Shown here in pieces: positions 41,370 through 50,954 of a DNA stretch of 64,000 nt. Every line of letters starts with the position of its first letter. Within the stretch, counting starts at the first letter, position 1. This stretch comes from JBHJGP01 sp050331695. Lineage in GTDB: Bacteria > Pseudomonadota > Alphaproteobacteria > Geminicoccales > Geminicoccaceae. The position numbers and the translations under genes are program-made. Location of the stretch: positions 41,043 through 105,042 of the forward strand of contig JBHJGP010000022.1 in the NCBI GenBank assembly GCA_050331695.1, in the 5' to 3' direction. The notes beneath the pieces are model-generated. The model had not been told where the DNA came from, made no database searches, and saw only the letters and a program-made list of their open reading frames with translations.

Positions 41370-42320
41370 TTACCGACGCCAAAGCGCGTTCTGCTGATGC
41401 TGAACGATCCGTCGGGCAAGCAGCTCGAACTGAGCGGCGATGAACGAATGAAAACGATCCGCCGCCGGCGTGGGTTTCGTCTCCCGACTGCGGGCGAGAC
41501 CCAGGTCCCGGTCGGGGTGGTCGATCTTGAGCGGCAGGGCACGGATGGTGTTCTGCCGGCGCATGATGAAGACGACCGAATAGGGAAGCACCGTCAGCGC
41601 GTCGGAACCGCTCAGCACATTGACCACCGAGGCCAGGGTTCCGCCGGTGAAACTGACCTTGAAACTGTCCGAACCGATGGTCGCGAGCGCCCGTCTCAAA
41701 TCCTTGTAAAGCGGACTGGCGACCGGTGGCGCTATCCAGGGAAACTGGGCGATGGCGTCGGGCGTCACCAGCGAGCGACCGGCGAGCGGGTGGGCGACCC
41801 GGCTGGCGACAACATTGAAGCCCGGCAGGATCGGCTGGAACGCGATCTGGGCCGGCGGTGTCTCCCGGCGAAGCGGACAGATGGCGAGATCGAGCATGCC
41901 GTTGTTCAGCCTGGCGATGAGCTCGTCCGGATAGGCGTAAGACTGATCGATACGCACCTCCGGGTAGTGGCGCTGAAACTCGGCGATCATGCCCGCGATC
42001 ACGCCGTCCATAAAGATCGGCGTGCCGCCGACACGGACCAGCCCAGAACGGCCCCGGCGGTAGCTCGAAACAATATCCGAGGCCAGGTGGTTGGCTTCCA
42101 GGACTTTCCGCCCCTGATCGGCGAGGACCTGGCCCAGTTCCGTCGGTTGCAACGGCCTGCGCCCGGGGACGAACAAGGGTGCGCCGATTCGCTGCTCGAG
42201 CTGGGAGATGGTCCGCGACAGGCTGGGCTGCGATTTGCCCAGAAACCCGGCGCCCTCGGTGAGACCTCCCCGATCGACGATTGCGGCGAGGATTTCCAGA
42301 TGCCGGGGGTCAATCTTCAT
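41370..42320 (-). CDS. LysR-type regulator of the aromatic-catabolism cluster
   Basis: This 316-residue regulator has the LysR winged helix (DPRHLEILAAIVDRGGLTEG, SQPSLSRTISQLEQRIGAPL) and a standard effector domain (RSGLVRVGGTPIFMDGVIAG, then GFNVVASRVAHPLAGR). It is divergent from the maleylacetate reductase gene with 100 bases between, the classic layout for LysR control of a catabolic operon. A dyad CATAAC-N5-GTTATG (42318-42334) covers its own start codon, a likely autoregulatory site. The inducer is probably an intermediate of the pathway. The stop is TAA. Confidence 0.9.
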   Translation of the reverse strand: MKIDPRHLEILAAIVDRGGLTEGAGFLGKSQPSLSRTISQLEQRIGAPLFVPGRRPLQPTELGQVLADQGRKVLEANHLASDIVSSYRRGRSGLVRVGGTPIFMDGVIAGMIAEFQRHYPEVRIDQSYAYPDELIARLNNGMLDLAICPLRRETPPAQIAFQPILPGFNVVASRVAHPLAGRSLVTPDAIAQFPWIAPPVASPLYKDLRRALATIGSDSFKVSFTGGTLASVVNVLSGSDALTVLPYSVVFIMRRQNTIRALPLKIDHPDRDLGLARSRETKPTPAADRFHSFIAAQFELLARRIVQHQQNALWRR

Positions 42321-42334
42321 AACCTAACGTTATG
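42318..42334. promoter_or_regulatory. LysR-type operator over the regulator start codon
   Basis: CATAAC-CTAAC-GTTATG is a perfect 6-bp inverted repeat with a 5-base spacer. LysR proteins bind such AT-rich dyads between divergent genes. It overlaps the regulator ATG (CAT at 42318-42320) and lies 87 bases before the maleylacetate reductase start. Confidence 0.5.
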
Positions 42335-42420
42335 TTGCGGTTCTCAAATTCGATCAAGTTCTCATCAATCAAGGTGTAGGGTCAGGGCAATAGCACCGTT
42401 GGGGAGGAACGGGACCGCCG

Positions 42421-43494
42421 ATGTCCTATTTTCAAAGCAGCTTTGAAGCGCGGAGCGCCGCGGTCCGGGTCAAGTTCGGGGCCGGCTCCCGCCACCATGT
42501 AGCCGAGGAAATCGAGAAGCTCGGATGCTCGCGGGCCTTGGTTCTGTCGACGCCGCAACAGGCTGAGACGGCCCTCGGCTTCGTCGAGGAGATCGGCGAG
42601 CGGGCGGCGGGCGCGTTTACCCGCGCGCGGATGCACACACCGGTCGAGGTCACTCGAGAAGCGATTGACCATGTCCGGGAGACCAACGCGGATTGCCTGG
42701 TGGCCATCGGCGGCGGCTCCACGACCGGGCTCGGCAAGGCGATCGCGCTTCATACCGATTTGCCGCAGATCGTCGTGCCCACCACCTACGCTGGCAGCGA
42801 GGCGACACCCATTCTGGGCCAGACCGAGAACGGCAGGAAGACGACCCTGACCGACGCTCGGGTCCAGCCGGAGGTGATCGTCTACGATCCTGAACTGGTC
42901 CGGCCCCTGCCGGTATCGATGACCGTGACCAGCGCGCTCAACGCCATGGCCCACGCCGCTGAAGCGCTCTACGCCCGCGACCGCAATCCGGTCTCGACGG
43001 CGCTCGCGGTCGAGGGCCTCGAAGCCTTCGAACGTGCTCTGCCGAAGGTGGTTCAAGACCCCCAGGACCTCGAGGGCCGCGGCGAAACCCTTTACGGCGC
43101 CTGGTTGTGCGGGACCGTGCTGGGTCAGGTCGGCATGGCGCTGCACCACAAGCTTTGCCATACGCTCGGCGGTTCCTTCGATCTGCCCCACGCCGAAACC
43201 CACGCGATCGTGCTGCCGCACGCGATTGCGTTCTACGCCCGCGGGGTGCCGCAGCGCCTGGAACCCTTATGCCGCATCTTCGGCGGATCGAATGCCGGGA
43301 CCGCGCTCCATGATTTCGCGCGCTCGGTCGACGCGCCCCTGGCCCTGAGGGATCTGGGTCTCGATGAAGGCAACCTCGACCGGGCTGCCGATCTCGCGGT
43401 CGAAAATCCCTATTGGAACCCGGAGCCGATCCAGCGCGATGCCATCCGGACACTGCTGCAAGCGGCCTGGGAAGGCGCTAAACCGGTCGAATAA
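42421..43494 (+). CDS. Maleylacetate reductase
   Basis: This 357-residue enzyme belongs to the iron-containing alcohol dehydrogenase superfamily and reduces maleylacetate to 3-oxoadipate with NAD(P)H. Its features are the GGGSTTGLGKAIA nucleotide-binding loop, PTTYAGSEATPILGQTENGR, the region MTVTSALNAMAHAAEALYAR and the metal-site helix HHKLCHTLGGSFDLPHAETH, which keeps the conserved His set. Together with the hydroxyquinol dioxygenase 7 kb downstream it closes the lower hydroxyquinol pathway. GGGGAGG lies upstream of the ATG. It is the first gene of the divergent operon under the LysR regulator. Confidence 0.9.
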   Translation: MSYFQSSFEARSAAVRVKFGAGSRHHVAEEIEKLGCSRALVLSTPQQAETALGFVEEIGERAAGAFTRARMHTPVEVTREAIDHVRETNADCLVAIGGGSTTGLGKAIALHTDLPQIVVPTTYAGSEATPILGQTENGRKTTLTDARVQPEVIVYDPELVRPLPVSMTVTSALNAMAHAAEALYARDRNPVSTALAVEGLEAFERALPKVVQDPQDLEGRGETLYGAWLCGTVLGQVGMALHHKLCHTLGGSFDLPHAETHAIVLPHAIAFYARGVPQRLEPLCRIFGGSNAGTALHDFARSVDAPLALRDLGLDEGNLDRAADLAVENPYWNPEPIQRDAIRTLLQAAWEGAKPVE

Positions 43495-43520
43495 TCAGGA
43501 TTTGTCAGGGAGGAAACGCG

Positions 43521-44795
43521 ATGGTCACACGTCGCAAGCTACTGAAATCGTCTGCCGCCACGGGCCTCGGCCTTGCCGCCGGCGGCATCGCCGCACCGTC
43601 GATCGCCCAGGGGGCCAAGATCAAACTCGGTTATGTCAGCCCCCAATCGGGACCGCTCGCGGCCTTCGCCGAGGCTGACCGGTTCATTCTCGACAGTTTC
43701 GCGGCGAGCGATGCAGCCGCCAATTTCGAGGTGATCGTCAAGGACAGCCAGTCCAATCCCAACCGGGCGGCGGAGGTGGCGAAGGAACTGATCGTCGACG
43801 ACGAGATCCACCTGATGTTGGTGGCATCAACGCCAGAGACGACCAATCCCGTGGCCACCACCTGCGAGAATGAAGAGGTTCCGGTGATCTCGACCGTGGC
43901 TCCCTGGCAACCCTGGTTCATCGGTCAGCAGGGCAATCCCGGCGATACCAATAGTTGGGAGCCCTTCTACTACGCCTACCACTTCTTCTGGGGCCTCGAG
44001 GACGTGATCGCCGTCTTCACCAACATGTGGGCGCAGTTGTCGACCAATAAATCGGTCGGCGGGCTGTTCCCGAACGACGGTGACGGCAATGCCTGGGGTG
44101 ATCCGAATGTGGGTTTCCCGCCGGTCCTGGCCGACCAGGGCTACACGCTGACCGATACCGGCCGCTATCAGAACCTGACGGACGATTTCTCGGCGCAGAT
44201 CAACGCGTTCAAGCAGAACGACGTCGAGATCGTGACCGGCGTGGTCATCCCGCCCGATTTCACCACCTTCTGGACCCAGGCGAAGCAGCAGGGCTTCACG
44301 CCCAAGGCCGCCTCGATCGGCAAGGCGATCTTGTTTCCCCAGGCGGTCGAGGCGTTGGGGGAAGCCGGCCACAATCTCAGCTCCGAAGTGTGGTGGTCGC
44401 CGACCCATCCCTTCGTCTCGTCCCTCACCGGCCAATCGGCGGCGGACGTGGCTCAAGGGTTCACCGATGCCACCGGCAAGCAGTGGACGCAGCCGATTGG
44501 CTTCGTTCACGCGCTGTTCGAGCTGGCGGTGGACGTCATGGGACGCGTTTCCGATGCCGGCGATCCGGACGAGGTCTCGGAGGCGATCGCGGCCACCAAC
44601 CTCAACACCCTGGTCGGTCCGATCGCTTGGAACGGCGCCGACCTGCCGCCCTTTGCCGCCCAGAACGTCGCCAAGACGCCGCTCGTCGGCGGCCAGTGGC
44701 GACTCAAGGACGGCGGCGGCTACGACCTGGTCATCGTCGACAACCAGACCGCGCCGGACGTTCCGACCGCGGGCGGGATGGAAGAGATCGGCTGA
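43521..44795 (+). CDS. ABC importer substrate-binding protein, branched-chain amino acid/aromatic type
   Basis: This 424-residue protein starts with a Tat-like signal (MVTRRKLLKSSAATGLGLAA, then GGIAAPSIAQ) and should be exported folded. The body is a periplasmic-binding type 1 fold (KLGYVSPQSGPLAAFAEADR, VKDSQSNPNRAAEVAKELIV, LMLVASTPETTNPVA). Aromatic residues at the predicted ligand region (NSWEPFYYAYHFFWG) fit a ring-bearing ligand. LivG, LivF, LivH and LivM genes follow directly. In context it probably captures an aromatic acid or phenol for the hydroxyquinol pathway rather than an amino acid; this is inference. AGGGAGG precedes the ATG. Confidence 0.87.
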   Translation: MVTRRKLLKSSAATGLGLAAGGIAAPSIAQGAKIKLGYVSPQSGPLAAFAEADRFILDSFAASDAAANFEVIVKDSQSNPNRAAEVAKELIVDDEIHLMLVASTPETTNPVATTCENEEVPVISTVAPWQPWFIGQQGNPGDTNSWEPFYYAYHFFWGLEDVIAVFTNMWAQLSTNKSVGGLFPNDGDGNAWGDPNVGFPPVLADQGYTLTDTGRYQNLTDDFSAQINAFKQNDVEIVTGVVIPPDFTTFWTQAKQQGFTPKAASIGKAILFPQAVEALGEAGHNLSSEVWWSPTHPFVSSLTGQSAADVAQGFTDATGKQWTQPIGFVHALFELAVDVMGRVSDAGDPDEVSEAIAATNLNTLVGPIAWNGADLPPFAAQNVAKTPLVGGQWRLKDGGGYDLVIVDNQTAPDVPTAGGMEEIG

Positions 44796-44846
44796 GTCTC
44801 GGCTCCCGGGCCGGGAGCTTTGGACATCGGCGAGAAACACGCGATC

Positions 44847-45566
44847 ATGAGCATCCTCTCCCTGTCAAAAGTGTCGAAAAGTTTCGGATCGCTGAAGGTG
44901 ACCGACGAGGTCACATTCGACGTTCCCGAAGGCGAGGCTCTGGGTATCATCGGGCCCAACGGCGCCGGCAAATCGACGCTCTTCAACCTGATCACCGGCA
45001 ACATCATGGCGGATCAAGGCGTCATCCGCTTCGCCGGTCGCGAGGTTACGCCGATGCCGGCGAGGCGACGCTGTGCGCTCGGCATCGGCCGCTCTTTTCA
45101 GATCCCGCAGCCGTTCGGCAAGCTGACCTTGTTCGAAAACCTGCTTGTGGCGGGCGCCTTCGGTCAGGACAAGTCGGAGCGGGAGATCACCGCCGTTTGC
45201 GCCGATATCCTCGTGCGCACGGGCCTGATCGACAAGGCGAACCAGCCCTTGGGCGGTCTATCCCTGCTCGAGCGCAAGCGCCTGGAGCTCGCGCGCGCCA
45301 TGGCGACCGGGCCCAAGCTTCTGCTCCTGGACGAGATCGCCGGCGGTCTCACGGATGCCGAATGCCGATCCCTGATCGAGACGATCCGCGATCTCCACGC
45401 CGAGGGCGTGACCATCATCTGGATCGAGCATGTGCTCCACGCCCTGACCTCGGTGGTCGAACGGCTGCTGGTGCTCGATTTCGGGCGCATCATCGGGCTT
45501 GGCGATCCGGCCGCGATCATGGACAGCCGGGAGGTCAAGGAGATCTATCTGGGGATCGAGGTCTGA
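44847..45566 (+). CDS. livG: ABC importer ATPase, LivG type
   Basis: This 239-residue ATPase has Walker A GPNGAGKSTLFNLITGN, the signature region LLERKRLELARAMATG and Walker B LLLLDEIAGGLTDAE, with the LivG-type extension around GRSFQIPQPFGKLTLFENLL. It powers the Liv-type importer with LivF. The start is set at the ATG at 44847; a TTG at 44820 would add nine residues with little support. Its last base is shared with the LivF ATG (TGATG). The family symbol describes the type only, since the cargo is probably an aromatic compound. Confidence 0.92.
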   Translation: MSILSLSKVSKSFGSLKVTDEVTFDVPEGEALGIIGPNGAGKSTLFNLITGNIMADQGVIRFAGREVTPMPARRRCALGIGRSFQIPQPFGKLTLFENLLVAGAFGQDKSEREITAVCADILVRTGLIDKANQPLGGLSLLERKRLELARAMATGPKLLLLDEIAGGLTDAECRSLIETIRDLHAEGVTIIWIEHVLHALTSVVERLLVLDFGRIIGLGDPAAIMDSREVKEIYLGIEV

Positions 45567-46285
45567 TGGCGCTCCTCGAAACCCAGGGACTGGTCGCCCG
45601 CTACGGCGATTTTCAAGCGCTTTTCGGCGTCGACATTGCTTTGGATCGCGGTGAGACCGTGGCGATCATCGGCGCTAACGGCGCCGGCAAGACGACCCTG
45701 ATGCGGTCGATCTCCGGTCTGCTGGCCAGTACGCCGGAGCAGATCCTCCATGACGGCGTGCCGATCGGCGCCCTTTCCGCCGACAGCGTGATGAAGCGCG
45801 GCATCGCCGTGGTGCCCGAGGGGCGAAAACTCTTCCCGTCTCTGAGCGTCGAGGAGAATTTGCTGATCGGCGGTCAGGAGCGAAGCCGGACCAAGACGGA
45901 AAACGGCTACTGGAACCTGGAAACCATTTACGGCCTGTTCCCGGTTCTACGCGAGCGCCGAACCAATCCGGGCACCGCGCTTTCGGGCGGACAGCAGCAG
46001 ATGGTGGCCATCGGCCGGGCGCTCATGTCCAACCCTGAAATTCTGCTCTGTGATGAGATCAGCCTCGGCCTCGCGCCGGTCGTGATCAAGGACATCTACC
46101 AGGCCCTCCCCCAGATCAAGCAGGCCGGTGCCAGCGTCATTCTGGTCGAGCAGGACATCGGTCAGGCCCTGCGCGTGGCCGATCGCGTCTACTGCATGAT
46201 GGAGGGCCGGATCACCTTAGAGGGCCGCGCACACGAGGTTAGCCGCGAGGCGATCCACGACGCCTATTTTGGCGCCGCGGCATGA
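45566..46285 (+). CDS. livF: ABC importer ATPase, LivF type
   Basis: This 239-residue ATPase shows Walker A GANGAGKTTLMRSISGL, the LivF-type VVPEGRKLFPSLSVEENLLI segment, the signature LSGGQQQMVAIGRALMS and Walker B ILLCDEISLGLAP. It forms a heterodimer with LivG on the cytoplasmic side. The start overlaps the LivG stop in TGATG, and its last four bases overlap the LivH start (ATGA). Confidence 0.94.
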   Translation: MALLETQGLVARYGDFQALFGVDIALDRGETVAIIGANGAGKTTLMRSISGLLASTPEQILHDGVPIGALSADSVMKRGIAVVPEGRKLFPSLSVEENLLIGGQERSRTKTENGYWNLETIYGLFPVLRERRTNPGTALSGGQQQMVAIGRALMSNPEILLCDEISLGLAPVVIKDIYQALPQIKQAGASVILVEQDIGQALRVADRVYCMMEGRITLEGRAHEVSREAIHDAYFGAAA

Positions 46286-47145
46286 TCTGGGTCGACACCT
46301 TGATCCAGGGCATCCTTCTGGGCGGCCTCTACGCGCTGTTCGCCACCGGTTTGAGCCTGGTTTTCGGTATCATGCGGCTGGTGAACCTGGCCCATGGCGA
46401 TCTGATCGTCTTCGCCGCTTACCTGATCCTGGTCATCGTCTCCAGCTTCGCGCTTAATCCCTTCGCCGCCGCTCTGATCGCGGCGCCGGTCATGTTCGCG
46501 GTCGGCTGGGGTCTGCAGTGGTTCGTGCTCAACCGAACCCTGGGCGACGACATTCTCCCGCCGCTTCTGGTTACCTTCGGTCTGTCGATCGTGCTGCAGA
46601 ACGCGCTGCTCGAGGGCTTTTCCGCTGACAGCCAGCGGATTGTTCTGGGCCAGCTCGAGACCGCGTCGGTCACGCTCGGACCGATCAGTATGGGCGTCAT
46701 CCCGCTTTTGACCTTCGCTTCGGCGATCGCTCTCATCATCGCTCTCAATCAATTGTTCTACCGAACCGCCATGGGCCGGACCTTCCGCGCCACCTCTGAC
46801 GACGCGGTCACCGCGAGCCTGATGGGCATCCGGCCGAGCCGGGTTTTCGCCACCGCCACGGGCATCGCCATGGTGGTCGTCACCATCGCCGCGCTCTATC
46901 TCGGCACCCGGGCCAATTTCGATCCGAGCATCGGCCCGGCCCGGCTGATCTACGCCTTCGAGGCGGTAATCATCGGCGGGCTCGGCAGCCTTTGGGGAAC
47001 CCTCGCCGGCGGCATCATCATCGGCGTGGCCCAGACCCTGGGTGCCGCCTTCAATCCCGAATGGCAGATTCTGGCCGGTCACGTCGCGTTCCTGATCGTG
47101 CTGCTGGTGCGGCCACGCGGTCTCTTTCCGCAAGGGGGCCAGTGA
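46282..47145 (+). CDS. livH: ABC importer permease, LivH type
   Basis: This 287-residue inner-membrane protein has the LivH opening QGILLGGLYALFATGLSLVF, then GIMRLVNLAHGDLIVFAAYL, and the cytoplasmic region TSDDAVTASLMGIRPSRVFA. The final AFEAVIIGGLGSLWGTLAGG is typical. Eight or so hydrophobic segments are visible. It forms the channel with LivM. It overlaps LivF by four bases at the start and shares one base with the LivM ATG (TGATG). Confidence 0.94.
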   Translation: MIWVDTLIQGILLGGLYALFATGLSLVFGIMRLVNLAHGDLIVFAAYLILVIVSSFALNPFAAALIAAPVMFAVGWGLQWFVLNRTLGDDILPPLLVTFGLSIVLQNALLEGFSADSQRIVLGQLETASVTLGPISMGVIPLLTFASAIALIIALNQLFYRTAMGRTFRATSDDAVTASLMGIRPSRVFATATGIAMVVVTIAALYLGTRANFDPSIGPARLIYAFEAVIIGGLGSLWGTLAGGIIIGVAQTLGAAFNPEWQILAGHVAFLIVLLVRPRGLFPQGGQ

Positions 47146-48221
47146 TGGCGGCGGGATCAGAGCGCTATACCGTCAGCACCCGCACCCGGGCCTCGAACGT
47201 CGCCGGGATCAGCGCGCTTGTCCTAATCCTGCTCTTGGTCCTGGCGCCAGCGGTGGCTTCCCGTGGCTTGATCCAGGATCTGTTTTTCATCCTGACCATG
47301 TTGGCGTTGGCGCAGTATTGGAACCTGCTCGCCGGCTATGGCGGGCTGGTCTCGATCGGTCAGCAGGCGTTCGTCGGCATCGGCGCCTACACGCTCTTCG
47401 GCGCGGTTATCCTTTCCGGGCTGGATCCGGTCGCCGCCGTGGTTTTTTCAGGTTTGGCGGCACTCGCCTTGGCTCTGCCGATGGCCTTCTTCGCCTTCCG
47501 GCTCCAGGGTGCCTACTTCGCGATCGGCACCTGGGTCATCGCCGAGGTTGTGCGGCTGTCGGTCGCCCAGTGGAAGACGGTCGGCGGCGGCACCGGAACG
47601 TCGCTGCCCCGTTCGGCGACCCGCGAGATGTGGTTGGTCGAGCCGATCGAAACGCTGTTCGATGTGCGCTCGGCCGCCGCTCGCGATATCCTCAGCTATT
47701 GGTTGGCGCTGGCGCTGGTGGTGGGAACCATCGGCGGCATCTACTGGCTGCTTCGGACTAAGCGAGGCCTGGCGCTCGCTGCTGTGCGGGACAATGTCGA
47801 GGCGGCCGGCGCCGTCGGCGTCGACGCCCAGCGGATCAAGTGGCTGGTTTTTCTGGTTTCAGCCTTCGGTACAGGCCTCGCCGGCGCGCTGATCTACCTG
47901 CAGAAAGCTCGTATTTCGCCGGATGCCGCCTTCAGCGTCATCGATTGGACGGCCTACGTCATCTTCTTCGTGGTGATCGGCGGTATCGGCACGATCGAGG
48001 GGCCGATCATCGGTGTTCTGGTTTTCTTCGTCCTGCAGAACCTGCTGGCCGCTTACGGCAGCTGGTATCTGATGGCGCTGGGCCTGATCGGTATCGCGAT
48101 CATGCTATTCGCGCCGCGAGGGCTTTGGGGTCTGATTTCCGAGCGCACGGGCCTTCAGCTCTTTCCCGTCCGCCGCCGTTTGGTGGCGCCGTTTTCACCC
48201 GGCAAAGGCCGATCGAGATGA
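47145..48221 (+). CDS. livM: ABC importer permease, LivM type
   Basis: This 358-residue permease shows the LivM pattern: AQYWNLLAGYGGLVSIGQQA, FRLQGAYFAIGTWVIAEVV, then KRGLALAAVRDNVEAAGAVG, and the closing IGGIGTIEGPIIGVLVFF. The frame continues with a basic C-terminal tail (PVRRRLVAPFSPGKGRSR). The TGATG overlap with LivH indicates coupled translation. The monooxygenase gene follows 78 bases downstream with its own good ribosome site. Confidence 0.93.
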   Translation: MAAGSERYTVSTRTRASNVAGISALVLILLLVLAPAVASRGLIQDLFFILTMLALAQYWNLLAGYGGLVSIGQQAFVGIGAYTLFGAVILSGLDPVAAVVFSGLAALALALPMAFFAFRLQGAYFAIGTWVIAEVVRLSVAQWKTVGGGTGTSLPRSATREMWLVEPIETLFDVRSAAARDILSYWLALALVVGTIGGIYWLLRTKRGLALAAVRDNVEAAGAVGVDAQRIKWLVFLVSAFGTGLAGALIYLQKARISPDAAFSVIDWTAYVIFFVVIGGIGTIEGPIIGVLVFFVLQNLLAAYGSWYLMALGLIGIAIMLFAPRGLWGLISERTGLQLFPVRRRLVAPFSPGKGRSR

Positions 48222-48299
48222 GCCCTCGGGCGACGGAAGGCCCGGCGCGCCCTTTGGCAACCCGCGACAATCGCATTCGACACCAGGGGAGATGCTGTC

Positions 48300-50057
48300 A
48301 TGGCGACAATCGAAACGGACGTTCTGATCATCGGCACCGGACCGGCCGGCTGCGCGTCGGCGGCGCTTCTCGCGACCTACGGGATCGAGAACATGGTGAT
48401 CAACCGGTATCGCTGGCTGGCGAACACGCCCCGCGCCCACATCACCAATCAACGGACCATGGAGGTGCTCCGGGATCTCGGGCGCGAGGTCGAGGGCGAG
48501 GCCTATATGCACGCGACCGAACAGGATCTGATGGGCGAGAACGTGTTCTGCGAAAGCCTCGCCGGCGAAGAGATCGGACGGATGAAAAGCTGGGGCAAGC
48601 ATCCGCTTAGCCGGGCCGAACATCTGTTGTCGTCGCCCTGTTTCATGAATGATCTTCCGCAGACCTTCATGGAGCCGCTCCTGTTCAAGACCGCCTGCTC
48701 GCGGGGTACCCAGGCGCGTATGTCGACCGAGTATGTGAAACACGAGCAGGACGGTGACGGTGTGACCACCACCTGCCGTGACCGGCTCTCCGGCGAAGAA
48801 TTCACCGTCCGTTCGCGCTATCTGATCGGTGCCGACGGCGGCAATTCTCTGGTCGCGGAGCATGCCGGCCTGCCGTTCGAGGGGCAGATGGGGGTCGGCG
48901 GTTCCATGAACATTCTGTTCAAAGCCGATCTCTCGAAATATGTCGCCCATCGACCCTCCGTTCTCTACTGGATCATGCAGCCGGGTGCCGATGTCGGCGG
49001 CATCGGCATGGGGCTGGTGCGCATGGTCCGCCCCTGGGACGAATGGCTGATCGTCTGGGGTTACGACATCAATCAGCCGCCGCCGCAGGTCGACGAGGCG
49101 ATGGCCACCGACGTCGCCCGCCAACTGGTCGGCGATCCGGAGCTGGAGATCGATCTGATCTCGGCCAACACCTGGACCGTCAACAATCGCTACGCGACGC
49201 GAATGCATGAAGGCCGGGTTTTCTGCATGGGCGACGCGACTCACCGCCATCCGCCTTCGAACGGGCTCGGCTCCAACACCTCGATTCAGGACGCGTTCAA
49301 TCTGGCCTGGAAGCTGGCGGCTGTCCTCAAGGGCCAGGCAGGGCCTTCGCTGCTCGACACCTACACAGATGAACGGGCGCCGATCGCCAAGCAAATCGTC
49401 ACCCGCGCCAACCAGTCGATCACAGAGTTCGGCCCGATCTTCGCCGCGCTTGGCATGGCCGAAGGGGTCGATCCGGACATTATGCAGTAGAACCTGGTGG
49501 CCCGCTGCGACGCCACGCCGGAGGCGGAAAAACAGCGCGAAGCCATTAGAGAGGCGATCGCGTTCAAGAAGTATGAGTTCGACGCCCACGGGGTTGAGAT
49601 GAACCAGCGCTACCGATCGGACGCTGTTGAGACCGACGGCCAGATTGAGCCCGCATTTGAGCTCGATGCGGAGCTGCACTACCAGCCCACGACCTGGCCG
49701 GGCGCGCGCATTCCCCATGTCTGGCTGTTCGACCACGACACCGGCGACCGCTTTTCAACGCTCGATCTCTGCGGCCAGGGCACATTTACCCTGTTCACCG
49801 GGATTGGCGGCGGTGCCTGGGCCGAGGCCATGGCCACGGTTGGCAGCGAGTTCGGCGTTTCGGTCCAAGCCCATGTCGTCGGTCCGCGGCAGGTTTATGT
49901 GGATCATACGGGCGACTGGGCACGGGCCGGTGAGATCAAGGATAGCGGCTGTGTGCTGGTCAGACCCGACCACCACGTCGCCTGGCGCTCGGAAACCATG
50001 ACCGACGACCCGGTCCGGGATCTGCGCCGCGTCTTCACTAAGATCCTCGCACTTTAG
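48300..50057 (+). pseudogene. FAD-dependent phenol hydroxylase (TfdB-like) with an in-frame amber codon
   Basis: The frame encodes a 585-residue flavin monooxygenase of the PheA/TfdB group, which adds an ortho hydroxyl to a phenol with NAD(P)H and oxygen. FAD motifs are DVLIIGTGPAGCASAALLA, YLIGADGGNSLVAEHAGLPF and RVFCMGDATHRHPPSNGLGS. The C-terminal thioredoxin-like domain is DHDTGDRFSTLDLCGQGTFT and beyond. Codon 397 is TAG (49488-49490), between DPDIMQ and NLVARCDATPEAEKQREAI, and the frame is intact after it, so the coding order matches normal relatives. In context it should form hydroxyquinol from a resorcinol-like substrate. AGGGGAG precedes the ATG. Confidence 0.88.
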
Positions 50058-50068
50058 GGAGGCCTTCG

Positions 50069-50953
50069 ATGGAAAATCACGAGCTTGGTTTCTTCACCGA
50101 GGAAAACTCCGCCGAAGTCGTCACCGGCCGCAATAAGAACGCAAAAGACGAGCGCTTGCGGGAGGTGATGGATGTGATCACCCGTAAGCTTCACGAAGCG
50201 GTCAAGGAAATTGAGCCGACCCAGGAGGAATGGCTCAAGGCGATCATGTTCCTGACCGAGACGGGTCACAAGTCCGACGATTGGCGCCAGGAGTTCATTC
50301 TCTTGTCCGACGTGCTCGGCGTCTCGATGCTGGTGGACGCCATCAATTCGAGGCGCCCGACCGGCGCGTCCGAGAACACGGGGCTGGGACCCTTCCACGT
50401 CGATAACGCGCCCGAATACCCGATGGGCACCAATATCTGTCTCGACGAGAAGGGGGAGCCGATGGTGGTCCGCGGGCGTATTCTCGACACCGGGGGCAAG
50501 CCCATCTCCGGAGCCAAGATCGACGTCTGGCAGGCCAATGACGAGGGGTTCTACGACGTGCAGCAAAAGGATCACCAGCCCGACTTCAACCTGCGCGGTG
50601 TCTTCCACACGGGTGAGGACGGCAGCTACTGGTTCAAGGGTGTGCGGCCCAAATACTACCCCATTCCCGACGATGGGCCGGTCGGCAAACTGCTCGACCA
50701 GTTGGGCCGCAATCCCTACCGCCCGGCGCACCTCCACTACATCGTCAGCAAGGACGGCTACGATCAGCTCACCACCCACATCTTCGATCCCGACGATCCT
50801 TACATCAATTCGGATGCCGTCTTCGGGGTGAAGGAGAGCCTGATCGCCAAGTTCGACCGGATTGAGGATCAAAAACGTATGGAAGAAGTCGGCCTGGAGG
50901 CACCTTACTGGGATGTCGAGTTCGATTTCGTCCTGGCGCCCAAGCAGACCTGA
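50069..50953 (+). CDS. Hydroxyquinol 1,2-dioxygenase (intradiol)
   Basis: This 294-residue iron(III) enzyme cleaves hydroxyquinol to maleylacetate. The intradiol pattern is clear: the N-terminal helical domain (VMDVITRKLHEAVKEIEPTQ), LGPFHVDNAPEYPMG, VVRGRILDTGGKPISGAKID, VWQANDEGFYDVQQ, and the ligands in KYYPIPDDGPVG (Tyr) and RPAHLHYIVS (His-x-His). Length and N-terminal domain fit the hydroxyquinol type better than catechol enzymes. A TAG-overlapping AGGGAGG gives the ribosome site, 11 bases after the hydroxylase stop. The BKACE gene begins 1 base after its TGA. Confidence 0.92.
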   Translation: MENHELGFFTEENSAEVVTGRNKNAKDERLREVMDVITRKLHEAVKEIEPTQEEWLKAIMFLTETGHKSDDWRQEFILLSDVLGVSMLVDAINSRRPTGASENTGLGPFHVDNAPEYPMGTNICLDEKGEPMVVRGRILDTGGKPISGAKIDVWQANDEGFYDVQQKDHQPDFNLRGVFHTGEDGSYWFKGVRPKYYPIPDDGPVGKLLDQLGRNPYRPAHLHYIVSKDGYDQLTTHIFDPDDPYINSDAVFGVKESLIAKFDRIEDQKRMEEVGLEAPYWDVEFDFVLAPKQT

Positions 50954-50954
50954 C

